From: Nostoc sp. C052
GTDB lineage: Bacteria; Cyanobacteriota; Cyanobacteriia; Cyanobacteriales; Nostocaceae
Assembly (NCBI RefSeq): GCF_013393905.1
Contig: NZ_CP040276.1
Location: 214,780 to 278,779, forward strand
Direction: 5' to 3'
Length of the DNA stretch: 64,000 nt
Shown here: piece by piece, positions 43,064 through 51,379 of the stretch
Layout: every line of letters starts with the position of its first letter
Numbering within the stretch: the stretch's first letter is position 1
Program-made: the position numbers and the translations under genes
The notes under the pieces: model-generated
Seen by the model: the letters and a program-made list of their open reading frames with translations, nothing else
The model's database searches: none
Told to the model about the DNA's origin: nothing

Positions 43064-44095
43064 TTATTCCACTTCTTCGCCGATTGCACGATAGTAAGCA
43101 GCGATCGCAGCTTCTTGCTCACTGCGAAGCGTATACCGCCGAAACGCTTTCTCACTTTGATGTCCTGTTAACTTACGGGCATGGCTGGGGTCAACTCCCA
43201 ATAGCAATAAGTCAGTGGCATAGGTGTGACGAAAGGAGTGAGGGTGCAAATCCTCAATGTGAGCTATTTCACCAATTTTTTCCACCGCGAAGTAAATGCC
43301 GTGATAACTCAAGCGTTCACCTTTGTATGAAGCATGGTGTGAAATCATTAATGGGCTAAGGCTGGACAACACCTCTCCTTGCTGTGAGCGCAATTGTAAA
43401 TAATCTGCCACGACTTCCCGACTCTCTTTTCGCAGTGGCACTAGGCGCGGTTCATTAGTTTTGGTGTCTGGTAAAAATAGCAGCTTGCCATCAAATGAGC
43501 CAACATTTAACTGCACAACTTCCCCAGCCCGGAGTCCATGACTGAGAATGTGAACCAGTGCTGTATCCCGTTGCTTTGTTTCTCCCAGCAATTCCAACGC
43601 TGACCAAACCTGTTCCATTTCTTCAGGGGTCAAACTTTGCGCTGGTGGCAGTGGCACTTTTTCTAGTTTTATCCCCAGTGTTGGATTAGTAGAAATAATT
43701 TCAGGATACGTATAGCACATCCATTTGAAAAAGCTTTTGAGTGCCGCAATTCCCGCATTGATACTGCTTTTTGAAAGGGGATTACCTGCATCAGTCCGTA
43801 TTTCATCACGTAGATATTCTTTATATAGCGCAAGATGACGTGGACGCAGTTCATGATAGTGCAGCTCACTCCACGCCAAAAACCGCTTCAGTTCACGTTC
43901 GTAAAGCTTGCGGCTGTTTGGTGCGAGATTGTTGCTGCGTAAAAATTCCAGAACTTTTACCCACCGAATATCGGTTGGTGGTCTTGTAACTCTAGTACGC
44001 CCAGAGAGCGATGCAGTTTCAGCGTCCAGAGAAATAAGTTTAATGGGAGGTAAGTTATTTAGTTCAGGGTTATTCACTAGATTATGCGATCGCAC
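43064..44095 (-). CDS. Tyrosine recombinase (XerC/D-like)
   Basis: A 343-residue recombinase. A SAM-like core-binding domain spans ~residues 42-130 (LEFLRSNNLAPNSRKLYERE ...). The catalytic residues are all present: Arg in SHGLRAGEV, Lys in PDTKTNEPR, His-x-x-Arg in HPHSFRHTY, His in LTGHQSE and Tyr in FRRYTLR. The start is GTG at 44095 or GTG at 44077. The complete Tn7-like transposon begins 32 bp upstream of this start, so the gene's original promoter is probably displaced. It heads an operon with the zinc-binding protein gene. Confidence 0.9.
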   Translation of the reverse strand: MRSHNLVNNPELNNLPPIKLISLDAETASLSGRTRVTRPPTDIRWVKVLEFLRSNNLAPNSRKLYERELKRFLAWSELHYHELRPRHLALYKEYLRDEIRTDAGNPLSKSSINAGIAALKSFFKWMCYTYPEIISTNPTLGIKLEKVPLPPAQSLTPEEMEQVWSALELLGETKQRDTALVHILSHGLRAGEVVQLNVGSFDGKLLFLPDTKTNEPRLVPLRKESREVVADYLQLRSQQGEVLSSLSPLMISHHASYKGERLSYHGIYFAVEKIGEIAHIEDLHPHSFRHTYATDLLLLGVDPSHARKLTGHQSEKAFRRYTLRSEQEAAIAAYYRAIGEEVE

Positions 44096-44126
44096 TGGGT
44101 GGCTCTGAATTTAAAAGTTCAGTATA

Positions 44127-44284
44127 TGTCACTGTAATTATAAAATGAGCAACTCTGAAAGCATAAGTTGAGCAACAGATTGCTTGAAACAGTATTAACC
44201 CCGTCAGAAGGAACAAGCAAACAGAAGAGTATTGAAAGCATAAGTTGAGCAAAAACATGATTGAGAAACTATAAGTTGAGCAAA
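44127..44284. repeat. Left transposon end with four TnsB-type boxes
   Basis: After TGTCACTG, boxes related to CATAAGTTGAGCAA lie at 44137-44152, 44158-44176, 44235-44252 and 44267-44284, all in the same orientation. The first is the most degenerate. Spacing is irregular (~21, 77 and 32 bp). Confidence 0.9.
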
Positions 44285-44379
44285 CATTTTCAACACTTCG
44301 TTCATAAATATACAGCCTTGTGCTGAGATAAACAGTAGGAGAGACTTTGGCAAGCAACACTCTTTCCTAAACCAGAATT

Positions 44380-47145
44380 ATGCTTGACAACCAAGAGTTT
44401 AGCAATTGGTGCCGTCAACAAAACCTCAGTCAAGTAGCGCAGGCAATCGTTGAGGAGATTCGCAGCACCAACCCATCTCGTCGAGTAACCGGAGCAAAGA
44501 AAAACGTTTGTGGCAGTTACCCCTCAAGAAAAATGGGAGTGACTATTCAATTCGAGAGCCATCATAACGAATTAGCACGTATTTATGAACTCGAACATGA
44601 CCCATCCGTACTCGAATATTACGACCAACCGCCAGCAATAGAATTAGTCTATCAAAGCAAAAGTGGGCGAAAAAATAGACACCAGTATACACCCGATTTC
44701 TTTATAATTCGGACAGATTCAGCTTTTTGGGAGGAATGCAAAACAGAACTTGAACTCAACAAGCTGACCGAATTGAATCCAAATCGCTACTGCAAAAACT
44801 CAGATGGCAAGTGGCATTGTCCCCCAGGTGAAGAATACGCTCATCTTCATGGTTTGGATTTCCATGTATGGTCAGATGCTGTAATTAATTGGAACTTTCA
44901 ACAAAATCTAATTTGGCTGTTAGATTACTTCGGATACTCATCAGAAATTATAAACAAAACCGACCAAAGTTTGATTGAAGCCACTGTAAAAGATTATCCA
45001 GGAATAACCCTAGCAGAACTGTTACAAATTGAATCAATAAATACCGATGTTATTTATTGGTTAATTGCCACAGATAAACTTTACGTAGAACTTTATAAAG
45101 TAAAACTTTGTCAACCAGAAACCGTACTCGTATTTATTAACAAAGATGTTGCTTTATCTTATGAGCATCTTAACTCAATAGAGTCTACAAACCTAACTAG
45201 CAATCAAATATTACTACAAATAGCAGTAGGTACTAATATTTCTTGGGATGGAGAGTCATGGGAGATAGTAAATACTGGAACGACAACTACTGGACTATTA
45301 CGTGCAGATAGCAAACTTATAGAACTACCAAATGTAGCATTCACAGCATTGATTGATACAGGTAAAATTGTGGGAGTTGAGACAACACAAACCTCAAATA
45401 TTAAAGCAGCATCTGAAATTCTCAAACACGCAACTTGTGAAGATATTATAGAAGCCAACCGTCGCTACAATTTAATACAACCATACTTAGGAGATAATCC
45501 AAGAGCATATCCAAGCAGTACAATCCGTCGTTGGCGCACTCAATACCAAAAAGCCTTACTTATCTACGGTCATGGATACCTGGGATTACTGCCCAAGCAT
45601 AACAGTAAAGGCAATCGGACTCCAAAAATTGATTCTCAAACCCAAGAATTTATGCTCGATTTTATCAAGGAGCATTATGAAACACCCAAACAACGCAGAA
45701 AATTACGGGTTTACGAGGCATTTGTCTTAGCTTGCCAAACCCATGAACCCCCATTCAAACCTCCATCGAGAATCACATTTTGCCAAGCTATCAAACAGCG
45801 AAGCGGACACCATCAAACTAGAAAACGTCTTGGTAATCGAGCAGCTATTTCCGAAGAACCATTTTATTGGGAATTAGAGCAAACTACTCCACGGCATGGC
45901 AGTCGTCCTTTTGAGATTGTCCACATTGACCATACTCAAATTGACATTGAATTAGTTAGTTCACTCGAATCTCTAACTAATTGTCATATTGCTACAAATA
46001 ACTCAATTCATCAGAATTTAGGTCGTCCTTGGGCAACCTTTATGGTTGATGCATATAGTCGAAGAATTTTATCAGTTTATCTGACCTTCGATGAGCCAAG
46101 CTACCGTGATTGTATGATGGTAATTCGCATATGCGTTGCTAGATTTGGACGGTTTCCGCAAAATATTGTTGTAGATAATGGAAAAGAGTTTCACAGTCAT
46201 TATTTTGAACAATTATTGGCATCTTATACTTGCACGCTGAAGTATCGACCGCCAGCACATGCTCGGTTTGGTTCAATTGTTGAAAGACTATTTGGGACTG
46301 CCAACACGCAGTTTATTCATGAGTTGCAAGGTAACACCCAAATCAAACGCCTTCACCGTAAAGTCACCAAATCTGTCAGTCCAGAAAGATTAGCAATTTG
46401 GACACTAGAAGAACTGTACTCTGCCTTTTGTGAATGGGCATATTCGGTTTATGACCAACGATTGCATCCGGCATTAGGTACTAGTCCGTGCGATGCTTTT
46501 GTCACCGGATTAGCAACAGGTGGAAGTCGCTTACACCGAAGAGTAGCATATGACGAATTATTCCAGATTCTGACTCTACCAGCACCAGATCAACGAAAGC
46601 GTAAAGTTCAACCAGGGAAGGGTGTCAAAATACACAATATTTATTACTGGGCAGATGTATTCCGTGATCCAGAAATCGAAAAATCAATGCTGTGGGTTCG
46701 TTACGACCCTTGGAATGCAGGAATTGCTTATGCACTAGCACAAGGACAGTGGGTAAAATGCATTTCTTCTTACTATCAATACTTCCAAGGACGTTCCGAA
46801 AAAGAAATTCGGCTGGCGAGTGCAGAACTTAATCAGCGCCAACGCAATTACGGACGTAAGTTAACAATAAATGATCGGGAATTAGTAGAATTTTTAAACT
46901 CAAAATTTGCTCAAGAAGGCGCTATCCTCAAACAACGCTTGCGCGATACTGAACATGACAAAGTTCACAAAATTATTCAAAATAATTTGATCCCGGAACC
47001 AAAGTTAAATTTCTCAGAATTTGCGGCAGAGGAAAATAATGATTGTCTAGGAGATGACTCGACCAATGAAGGTAAAAATTGTGAAACTATCAGCAATTTG
47101 ACTGCATATATCACGGAAACCCTTGAATATTATGGAGAGTTCTAA
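44380..47145 (+). CDS. tnsAB: TnsAB fusion transposase
   Basis: A 921-residue single-chain fusion. Residues ~45-185 are a TnsA-type endonuclease with catalytic Glu64, Asp106 (QYTPDFF) and Glu119-Cys-Lys121, which would cut the 5' strands. Residues ~190-480 hold DNA-binding helices. The DDE integrase domain has Asp517 (VHIDHT), Asp599 (VVDNGKEF) and Glu635 (SIVERLFG), with spacing 82 and 36, then the C-terminal beta domain and a tail that should contact TnsC. A fused TnsA implies cut-and-paste movement rather than cointegrates. Such fusions are known in cyanobacterial Tn7-like elements, including type I-B CRISPR-associated ones. The stop overlaps the tnsC start (TAATG). Confidence 0.93.
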   Translation: MLDNQEFSNWCRQQNLSQVAQAIVEEIRSTNPSRRVTGAKKNVCGSYPSRKMGVTIQFESHHNELARIYELEHDPSVLEYYDQPPAIELVYQSKSGRKNRHQYTPDFFIIRTDSAFWEECKTELELNKLTELNPNRYCKNSDGKWHCPPGEEYAHLHGLDFHVWSDAVINWNFQQNLIWLLDYFGYSSEIINKTDQSLIEATVKDYPGITLAELLQIESINTDVIYWLIATDKLYVELYKVKLCQPETVLVFINKDVALSYEHLNSIESTNLTSNQILLQIAVGTNISWDGESWEIVNTGTTTTGLLRADSKLIELPNVAFTALIDTGKIVGVETTQTSNIKAASEILKHATCEDIIEANRRYNLIQPYLGDNPRAYPSSTIRRWRTQYQKALLIYGHGYLGLLPKHNSKGNRTPKIDSQTQEFMLDFIKEHYETPKQRRKLRVYEAFVLACQTHEPPFKPPSRITFCQAIKQRSGHHQTRKRLGNRAAISEEPFYWELEQTTPRHGSRPFEIVHIDHTQIDIELVSSLESLTNCHIATNNSIHQNLGRPWATFMVDAYSRRILSVYLTFDEPSYRDCMMVIRICVARFGRFPQNIVVDNGKEFHSHYFEQLLASYTCTLKYRPPAHARFGSIVERLFGTANTQFIHELQGNTQIKRLHRKVTKSVSPERLAIWTLEELYSAFCEWAYSVYDQRLHPALGTSPCDAFVTGLATGGSRLHRRVAYDELFQILTLPAPDQRKRKVQPGKGVKIHNIYYWADVFRDPEIEKSMLWVRYDPWNAGIAYALAQGQWVKCISSYYQYFQGRSEKEIRLASAELNQRQRNYGRKLTINDRELVEFLNSKFAQEGAILKQRLRDTEHDKVHKIIQNNLIPEPKLNFSEFAAEENNDCLGDDSTNEGKNCETISNLTAYITETLEYYGEF

Positions 47146-48260
47146 TGGCACATGATTATAGCTTTCCTCAAGAATTACTAACTCTACCTATTGCTGACAG
47201 AATTTCTTATTTCCAGCAATATACAATGGCGCACCCCAAATTATTAATAGCAGCAGAGAAACTCAAAAATGCAATTGATGACCCAGGATTCTTTTCTTTA
47301 ATCTTTTTATTTGGGCCAACAGGTGTAGGTAAAACTACCTTATTACGTCGCATCACACAAAGGTTACTAGCTTCTTTTCACAAAGAAATGGAACTAGATA
47401 AAGGTTTTATTCCTATTGCTAATATCGAAGTTGCTACCCCGGAATTTAGTAATTTTGATTGGAAAGATTTTTATCTACGTGCTTTGGGCGTTCTCCAAGA
47501 TCCTTGCATTCAGTTACCTAGTTATGGTCGAATTACTAATTTGAAGTTGAAAACATCCTTAGAAGCTGCTCTTAAACATCGTCGTCTGAAAGTTTTTTGC
47601 CTTGATGAAGCACAAAATCTCAGTAAAGTTGCCAGTGGTCGAAAATTACGCGACCAGACAGACTGTATTAAGTCGCTAGCAAACCTTACTCAAGTCAAAT
47701 TCGTACTGGCAGGTACTTATGACTTGTTGATACTTCGTAACTTGAGTGCCCAGTTGTGCAGGCGTAGCCTGGATATTCATTTTGAGCGATACAAAGTCGA
47801 GAATGAAGAAGATTTAAAAGCTTTCAGAGGTGTTGTTCAAACTTTTCAACGTCATTTACCTTTTGAAGAAGAGCCTGATTTACTTAAATACTGGGATTTT
47901 TGCTACGAACGCAGTTTCGGTTGTGTTGGTATTCTCAAAGATTGGTTATCTCAAGCATTGGCAACAGCGTTACTGGATGGAGCTAAAACTCTCACTCTGT
48001 CGCATTTAAAATCTTCTGCTTACTCTCATGAACAATGCATGATTATCTTCAACGAAACACGATTAGGAGAAAAGCAACTTGAGTTTACCCCAGATAGTTC
48101 GGCTTTGAGAATTGCTTTAGGTTTAGAATCTCATCATGGGTCAGCTACACATAGCACGTCCCAGACAACCAATACAACCAATACTAAATCTCGTCGCTCT
48201 ACTACTGGTAATACTAAACCTCAACGTCGTCCTGTTGGAGGTGGTGAAAATGTCGGTTGA
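47145..48260 (+). CDS. tnsC: TnsC AAA+ transposition regulator
   Basis: A 371-residue AAA+ ATPase. Walker A GPTGVGKT at 57-64, Walker B KVFCLDEAQ at ~149-157, and a sensor-like FVLAGTYDLL. The C-terminal ~40 residues are Ser/Thr/Arg-rich and disordered. TnsC polymerises on target DNA and links the target selector (TniQ) to TnsAB. It starts inside the tnsAB stop codon and overlaps tniQ by 11 bp. Confidence 0.93.
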   Translation: MAHDYSFPQELLTLPIADRISYFQQYTMAHPKLLIAAEKLKNAIDDPGFFSLIFLFGPTGVGKTTLLRRITQRLLASFHKEMELDKGFIPIANIEVATPEFSNFDWKDFYLRALGVLQDPCIQLPSYGRITNLKLKTSLEAALKHRRLKVFCLDEAQNLSKVASGRKLRDQTDCIKSLANLTQVKFVLAGTYDLLILRNLSAQLCRRSLDIHFERYKVENEEDLKAFRGVVQTFQRHLPFEEEPDLLKYWDFCYERSFGCVGILKDWLSQALATALLDGAKTLTLSHLKSSAYSHEQCMIIFNETRLGEKQLEFTPDSSALRIALGLESHHGSATHSTSQTTNTTNTKSRRSTTGNTKPQRRPVGGGENVG

Positions 48261-49167
48261 AAGTTTGGCTAATTATGAGTCGTGGGACTTAACGATGAAC
48301 CAACTTCCAAAACGCAGCCATCTTTATTCTCTTAAACCAATAGGTTTTGGTACACCCACAGTTGAAAGTTTTACTAGTTACTTACAGCGCTTGGCTGCTG
48401 CACATGGTGTCTCGATTGCTAGTTTAATTCGCTATAAAATTACGCCGTTATTTATTCAGAGCAACCAACCACCCGATTTCTTGAAAGCTGATGATGCTAT
48501 CAAAATGCTCATCAATGCTTGGCATCGAGAGCCTGCACTTTTACAACAGCAGTCTGCTAAATTTTGGTTAGACCGAACGCAACATGTTGAAAAGCTGGTT
48601 GCCATCGTTGAGAAATTAACTGCTAGGCTTGATCTGAGTTTTCTGACTTTACTTCAATGGCACTCCTGGCGGCTTAACTTCAGTCATATTTTCCATACTG
48701 AACAACGTTGGTGTTCTGGCTGCTATCAAGACTGGCGTGAAGCTGGAAAACCTATTTATAACCCTTTGTTGTGGACAATAGAACCTGTCAGTGTTTGTCC
48801 AGTTCACCAACGTTACCTACAACTACGGTGCTTGTACTGTGGTTGTTTTCAACAGTTTCTCAATCTGGACTGCAATTCTCTTGGTTATTGTTGTGTGTGT
48901 AATGCATGGCTGGGCCGGTTTGTAGACAATACTTCTTTTTCTCAAGGGTCTCGGTTTGATTGGGAAAAGTGGGCTGCTCAATCTGTTGGCCAGATTTTCG
49001 GCGCTATGCCAACACTTAGTTTGACTTCTTTTTCCCAAGTTACCCCGCCAGCTAAATACCGGCGAAAACCTACTCTCACTAAATTTTTAAGGTGGTGTTA
49101 CAAACTTGGAATTAATCCTGTTGAGGGTTTGGAAATTCTCTCGATTATACCGAGTGTAGTCAGTTGA
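48250..49167 (+). CDS. tniQ: TniQ/TnsD-family target selector
   Basis: A 305-residue TniQ-domain protein. I place the start at 48250 because GGAGGTGGTGAAA lies directly upstream; a longer frame would only read tnsC tail sequence. Residues ~20-75 are the TniQ helical core (GFGTPTVESFTSYLQRLAAA). Two zinc fingers follow: CSGC with CPVH (~157-190) and CLYC with CCVC (~195-220). A helical C-terminal extension of ~75 residues is shorter than in classical TnsD. As the only selector in the element it must specify the target, presumably by DNA binding, because no CRISPR effector is present. Confidence 0.88.
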   Translation: MSVESLANYESWDLTMNQLPKRSHLYSLKPIGFGTPTVESFTSYLQRLAAAHGVSIASLIRYKITPLFIQSNQPPDFLKADDAIKMLINAWHREPALLQQQSAKFWLDRTQHVEKLVAIVEKLTARLDLSFLTLLQWHSWRLNFSHIFHTEQRWCSGCYQDWREAGKPIYNPLLWTIEPVSVCPVHQRYLQLRCLYCGCFQQFLNLDCNSLGYCCVCNAWLGRFVDNTSFSQGSRFDWEKWAAQSVGQIFGAMPTLSLTSFSQVTPPAKYRRKPTLTKFLRWCYKLGINPVEGLEILSIIPSVVS

Positions 49168-49205
49168 ACCCAGACCAGAGCTACTGGACGGTGCTTCCTT
49201 TTCCG

Positions 49206-49277
49206 TAAGCATAAGATGAGCGACCTGTTTTGAAACCATAAAGTGAGCAACTTGCTCATCTTATGCTTTCAGTGACA
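49206..49277. repeat. Right transposon end with three compact TnsB-type boxes
   Basis: Boxes at 49206-49224 and 49235-49251 are in plus orientation. The terminal box at 49252-49270 is inverted, so the last two meet head to head as GAGCAACTTGCTC. This differs from Tn7, where right-end boxes all share one orientation. Confidence 0.88.
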
Positions 49278-49282
49278 GTATA

Positions 49283-49721
49283 CACGAATCCTGGAGAACA
49301 CAAAATAAGATACCCTTATCTTTTATCCAATAAAAACTACGATTAATATCTTTTCCTCAGTTAGCTCAGTATTTAAAGTATAAAATAATACTTTAAATAC
49401 GTTATGCTTTCAAAACCTATATTCACAGAGCGATGGCAACTCTTGGAGACGCTCCGCGAACGCTTGCCGCAGGAACCGCACTACGACAAATGGCGATCGC
49501 TCGTTTAAGATCATTAGTAGCAATCGAAACGTGCGAGAGAATGCTGGGATTGTTATCCATTCCATGTCGGAATCCTGTATCAGTTGAGACAGTACTAAAG
49601 TACTAAGCCGACTTGTCTTCTTTTGCCTTTTGTTAAGTTACAAGTTCACCCTGTTAGAAGATTTTTCATTTCTTTTTCCACGGCATCATGGATGCCTGGC
49701 GCTTTAAACTGTTGTAAACCC
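49283..49721. other. Intergenic region right of the transposon
   Basis: About 440 bp without a convincing gene. It contains a perfect 12-base inverted repeat at 49370-49399, a GC-rich interspersed palindrome at 49439-49475, and a word AGTACTAAAGTACT (49591-49604) that fits the published cyanobacterial LexA-box pattern but precedes no obvious gene. A short open stretch ending at about 49607 could be the tail of a lost gene. Confidence 0.5.
49370..49399. repeat. Perfect 12-base inverted repeat
   Basis: TATTTAAAGTAT and ATACTTTAAATA are separated by six bases. It is AT-only apart from one G:C pair per arm, so it is more like a protein-binding or cruciform site than a terminator. Confidence 0.75.
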
Positions 49722-50990
49722 TTAGCCGGACTGAATGTTAGGTTGAACTTCGCGCAACCGACGTTCCAGAAAACGACGCTCACTGTCATTTTTCACTAAT
49801 TCTAGTGCCCGTGTATAGCTCTGGGTCGCTTCCTCTAATGCTCCAACACGCCGGAATAAATCAGCACGGGTAGCATGAAAGAGATGATAGCTGTCCAGTT
49901 CTGGAGCAAGGCGATCAATCAGTCCAAATGCGGCTTGAGGACTGTCTGCCATTGCGATCGCCACTGCTCGGTTCAAGGTAACAATGGGTGAGGGCTGCAA
50001 GCGTTCCAACACCTCATAGAGCCGCACGATCTGCGCCCAGTCTGTTTCTTCGGCGCGGGTTGCTTGACAATGGAGGGCGGCGATCGCCGCTTGTAGGGCA
50101 TACACTCCGGTTCCAAAGAGCAACGCTTCCTCTACCAGAGGTAACGCCTCAGCAATCTGTAGATGGTTCCAACGACTGCGATCCTGATCTTCTAGCAAAA
50201 TCAAATCGCCTGCCTCATCTAGACGCGCATTGCGCCGCGAATCGTGCAATAACATCAGCGCCACCAGTGCTGTGACTTCAGATGGGGGTTGGGGTGCCAG
50301 CAATTGCCGCACCAGTTGCCCCAAGCGAATCGCTTTGATGCAGAGGTCAGCCCGCACGATCGCATCTCCTTTGGTTGCGGCATAGCCTTCGTTGAAGATG
50401 AGATAGATAACTGTCAGGACTGCCTCTATCCGGGGAGCGAGATCAGTCGTCTCAGGTACTTTGTAAGGAATGCCTGCGTCTCGAATTTTGCGTTTAGCAC
50501 GAACTAACCGCTGTGCCATTGTTGCAGTCGGTATAAGAAAGGCGCGGGCAATTTCATCGGTTTCCAGTCCACCCAACATTCGCAGGGTCAACGCTACTTG
50601 AGTTTCCTTTGCCAGTGCCGGGTGACAGCAGGTAAAGATTAATCGCAGGCGATCGTCTCCAATTTCATCACTGTCATAGGTTGGTTCTTCAGTGGATGGA
50701 ATTAAGCCAGATGCCGCATACCACTCCAGTTTTTCGGTCAGTTTCGTGCGTCGTCGGAGGCGATCGATCGCCTTGTACCGGGCAGTTCGGATAATCCAGG
50801 CACGGGGACGATCGGGAATACCGTCGCTTTCCCACTGATTCACTGCCGCTGTAAATGCTGCCTGTGCAGCTTCTTCAGCTACATCAAAATCTCCGACCAG
50901 CCGAATCAGAATAGCGACAATGCGCCCCCATTCAGTTCGATAAAGGGCAGCAATTGCTTGAGCCACATCTGTTTTTGGGATTGAAGCCAT
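49722..50990 (-). CDS. ECF42-type RNA polymerase sigma factor
   Basis: A 422-residue sigma factor. Residues ~10-75 are region 2 (ALYRTEWGRIVAILIRLVGD ... RPRAWIIRTARYKAIDRLRR) and ~110-170 are region 4. The C-terminal ~240-residue helical DUF6596/SnoaL-free extension with TPR-like units (e.g. SPIVTLNRAVAIAMADSPQA) is typical of ECF42. This group has no anti-sigma factor and is encoded beside DGPF/YCII proteins, exactly as here. It is divergent from the YCII gene; two matching promoter motifs lie between them. Confidence 0.92.
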   Translation of the reverse strand: MASIPKTDVAQAIAALYRTEWGRIVAILIRLVGDFDVAEEAAQAAFTAAVNQWESDGIPDRPRAWIIRTARYKAIDRLRRRTKLTEKLEWYAASGLIPSTEEPTYDSDEIGDDRLRLIFTCCHPALAKETQVALTLRMLGGLETDEIARAFLIPTATMAQRLVRAKRKIRDAGIPYKVPETTDLAPRIEAVLTVIYLIFNEGYAATKGDAIVRADLCIKAIRLGQLVRQLLAPQPPSEVTALVALMLLHDSRRNARLDEAGDLILLEDQDRSRWNHLQIAEALPLVEEALLFGTGVYALQAAIAALHCQATRAEETDWAQIVRLYEVLERLQPSPIVTLNRAVAIAMADSPQAAFGLIDRLAPELDSYHLFHATRADLFRRVGALEEATQSYTRALELVKNDSERRFLERRLREVQPNIQSG

Positions 50991-51008
50991 ACCTTTGACA
51001 AAAAGACT

Positions 51009-51232
51009 TGAAGAAGAATTCAGAAGTCAGAATTCAGGAGTCAGAATTCAGGAGTCAGAATCAATGTTCGTTGGGGATTCAGACCCCAACCAATTGTAGA
51101 TACCGTCCAGACGATAGCGCAGCGTTAGCGACGCAGGAGCGTCTGGGGTTTTAAACCTGTTTATTCATCTACCAGTCGCACAGAATTCAATTCTGAATTC
51201 TGGCTCCTGACTCCTGAATTCTGTTTGATAAA
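51009..51232. repeat. Inverted repeat element with GAATTCAGGAGTCA arms
   Basis: Arms of AGAATTCAGGAGTC units and their inverse (GACTCCTGAATTCT) enclose a core with 'ggggattcagaccccaacc' and 'caattgtagatacc' words. The same core and arms occur at 60,890-61,062. The left arm starts ~20 bp before the sigma factor start codon. Confidence 0.75.
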
Positions 51233-51247
51233 GAATTTTGGGCAAGG

Positions 51248-51274
51248 TGTCGATTTGAGCAATTGCCGTTCGAC
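51248..51274 (+). promoter_or_regulatory. Candidate ECF42 promoter, upstream copy
   Basis: TGTCGA, 17 bases, then CGAC. The motif and its surroundings (GGTGTCGATTTG ... CCGTTCGACT) are almost identical to the second copy 82 bp downstream. ECF42 promoters characteristically have TGTCGA at -35. A purine-rich AAAGGGAG follows, as though an ancestral promoter plus ribosome site had been duplicated. Confidence 0.65.
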
Positions 51275-51329
51275 TAACTGATAAAGGGAGATAAGTTCAA
51301 TTGTACTAGACAAAATTTTTGCACTCAGG

Positions 51330-51356
51330 TGTCGATTTGGACAATTCCCGTTCGAC
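51330..51356 (+). promoter_or_regulatory. Candidate ECF42 promoter of the YCII gene
   Basis: TGTCGA at 51330-51335, 17 bases, CGAC at 51353-51356. The predicted start of transcription would be about 15 bases before the YCII start codon. AAAGGAGG lies directly between. Confidence 0.72.
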
Positions 51357-51379
51357 TTAATCACAAAGGAGGCAACCAA

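Larger units (their letters stand above)
44127..49277 (+). mobile_element. Complete Tn7-like transposon without cargo (tnsAB-tnsC-tniQ)
   Basis: A 5,151-bp element. The left end TGTCACTG at 44127 and right end CAGTGACA at 49277 are perfect 8-bp inverted repeats. A five-base direct repeat GTATA flanks it (44122-44126, 49278-49282). Subterminal boxes of the type AAAGCATAAGTTGAGCAA occur four times at the left and three times at the right. All three genes read rightward with overlapping start and stop codons. No cargo, Cas gene or CRISPR repeat lies inside. The intact genes, intact ends and exact duplication suggest recent transposition. Confidence 0.95.

Noticed and set aside
43012..43359. 115-residue plus-strand ORF opposite the recombinase
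   Set aside because: It is a shadow of the recombinase and zinc-binding protein genes, with no family resemblance.
44127..49277. CRISPR-associated transposon (CAST)
   Set aside because: TnsAB fusions occur in type I-B CASTs, but within the exact ends there is no Cas gene, no Cas12k and no CRISPR repeat, and only one TniQ.
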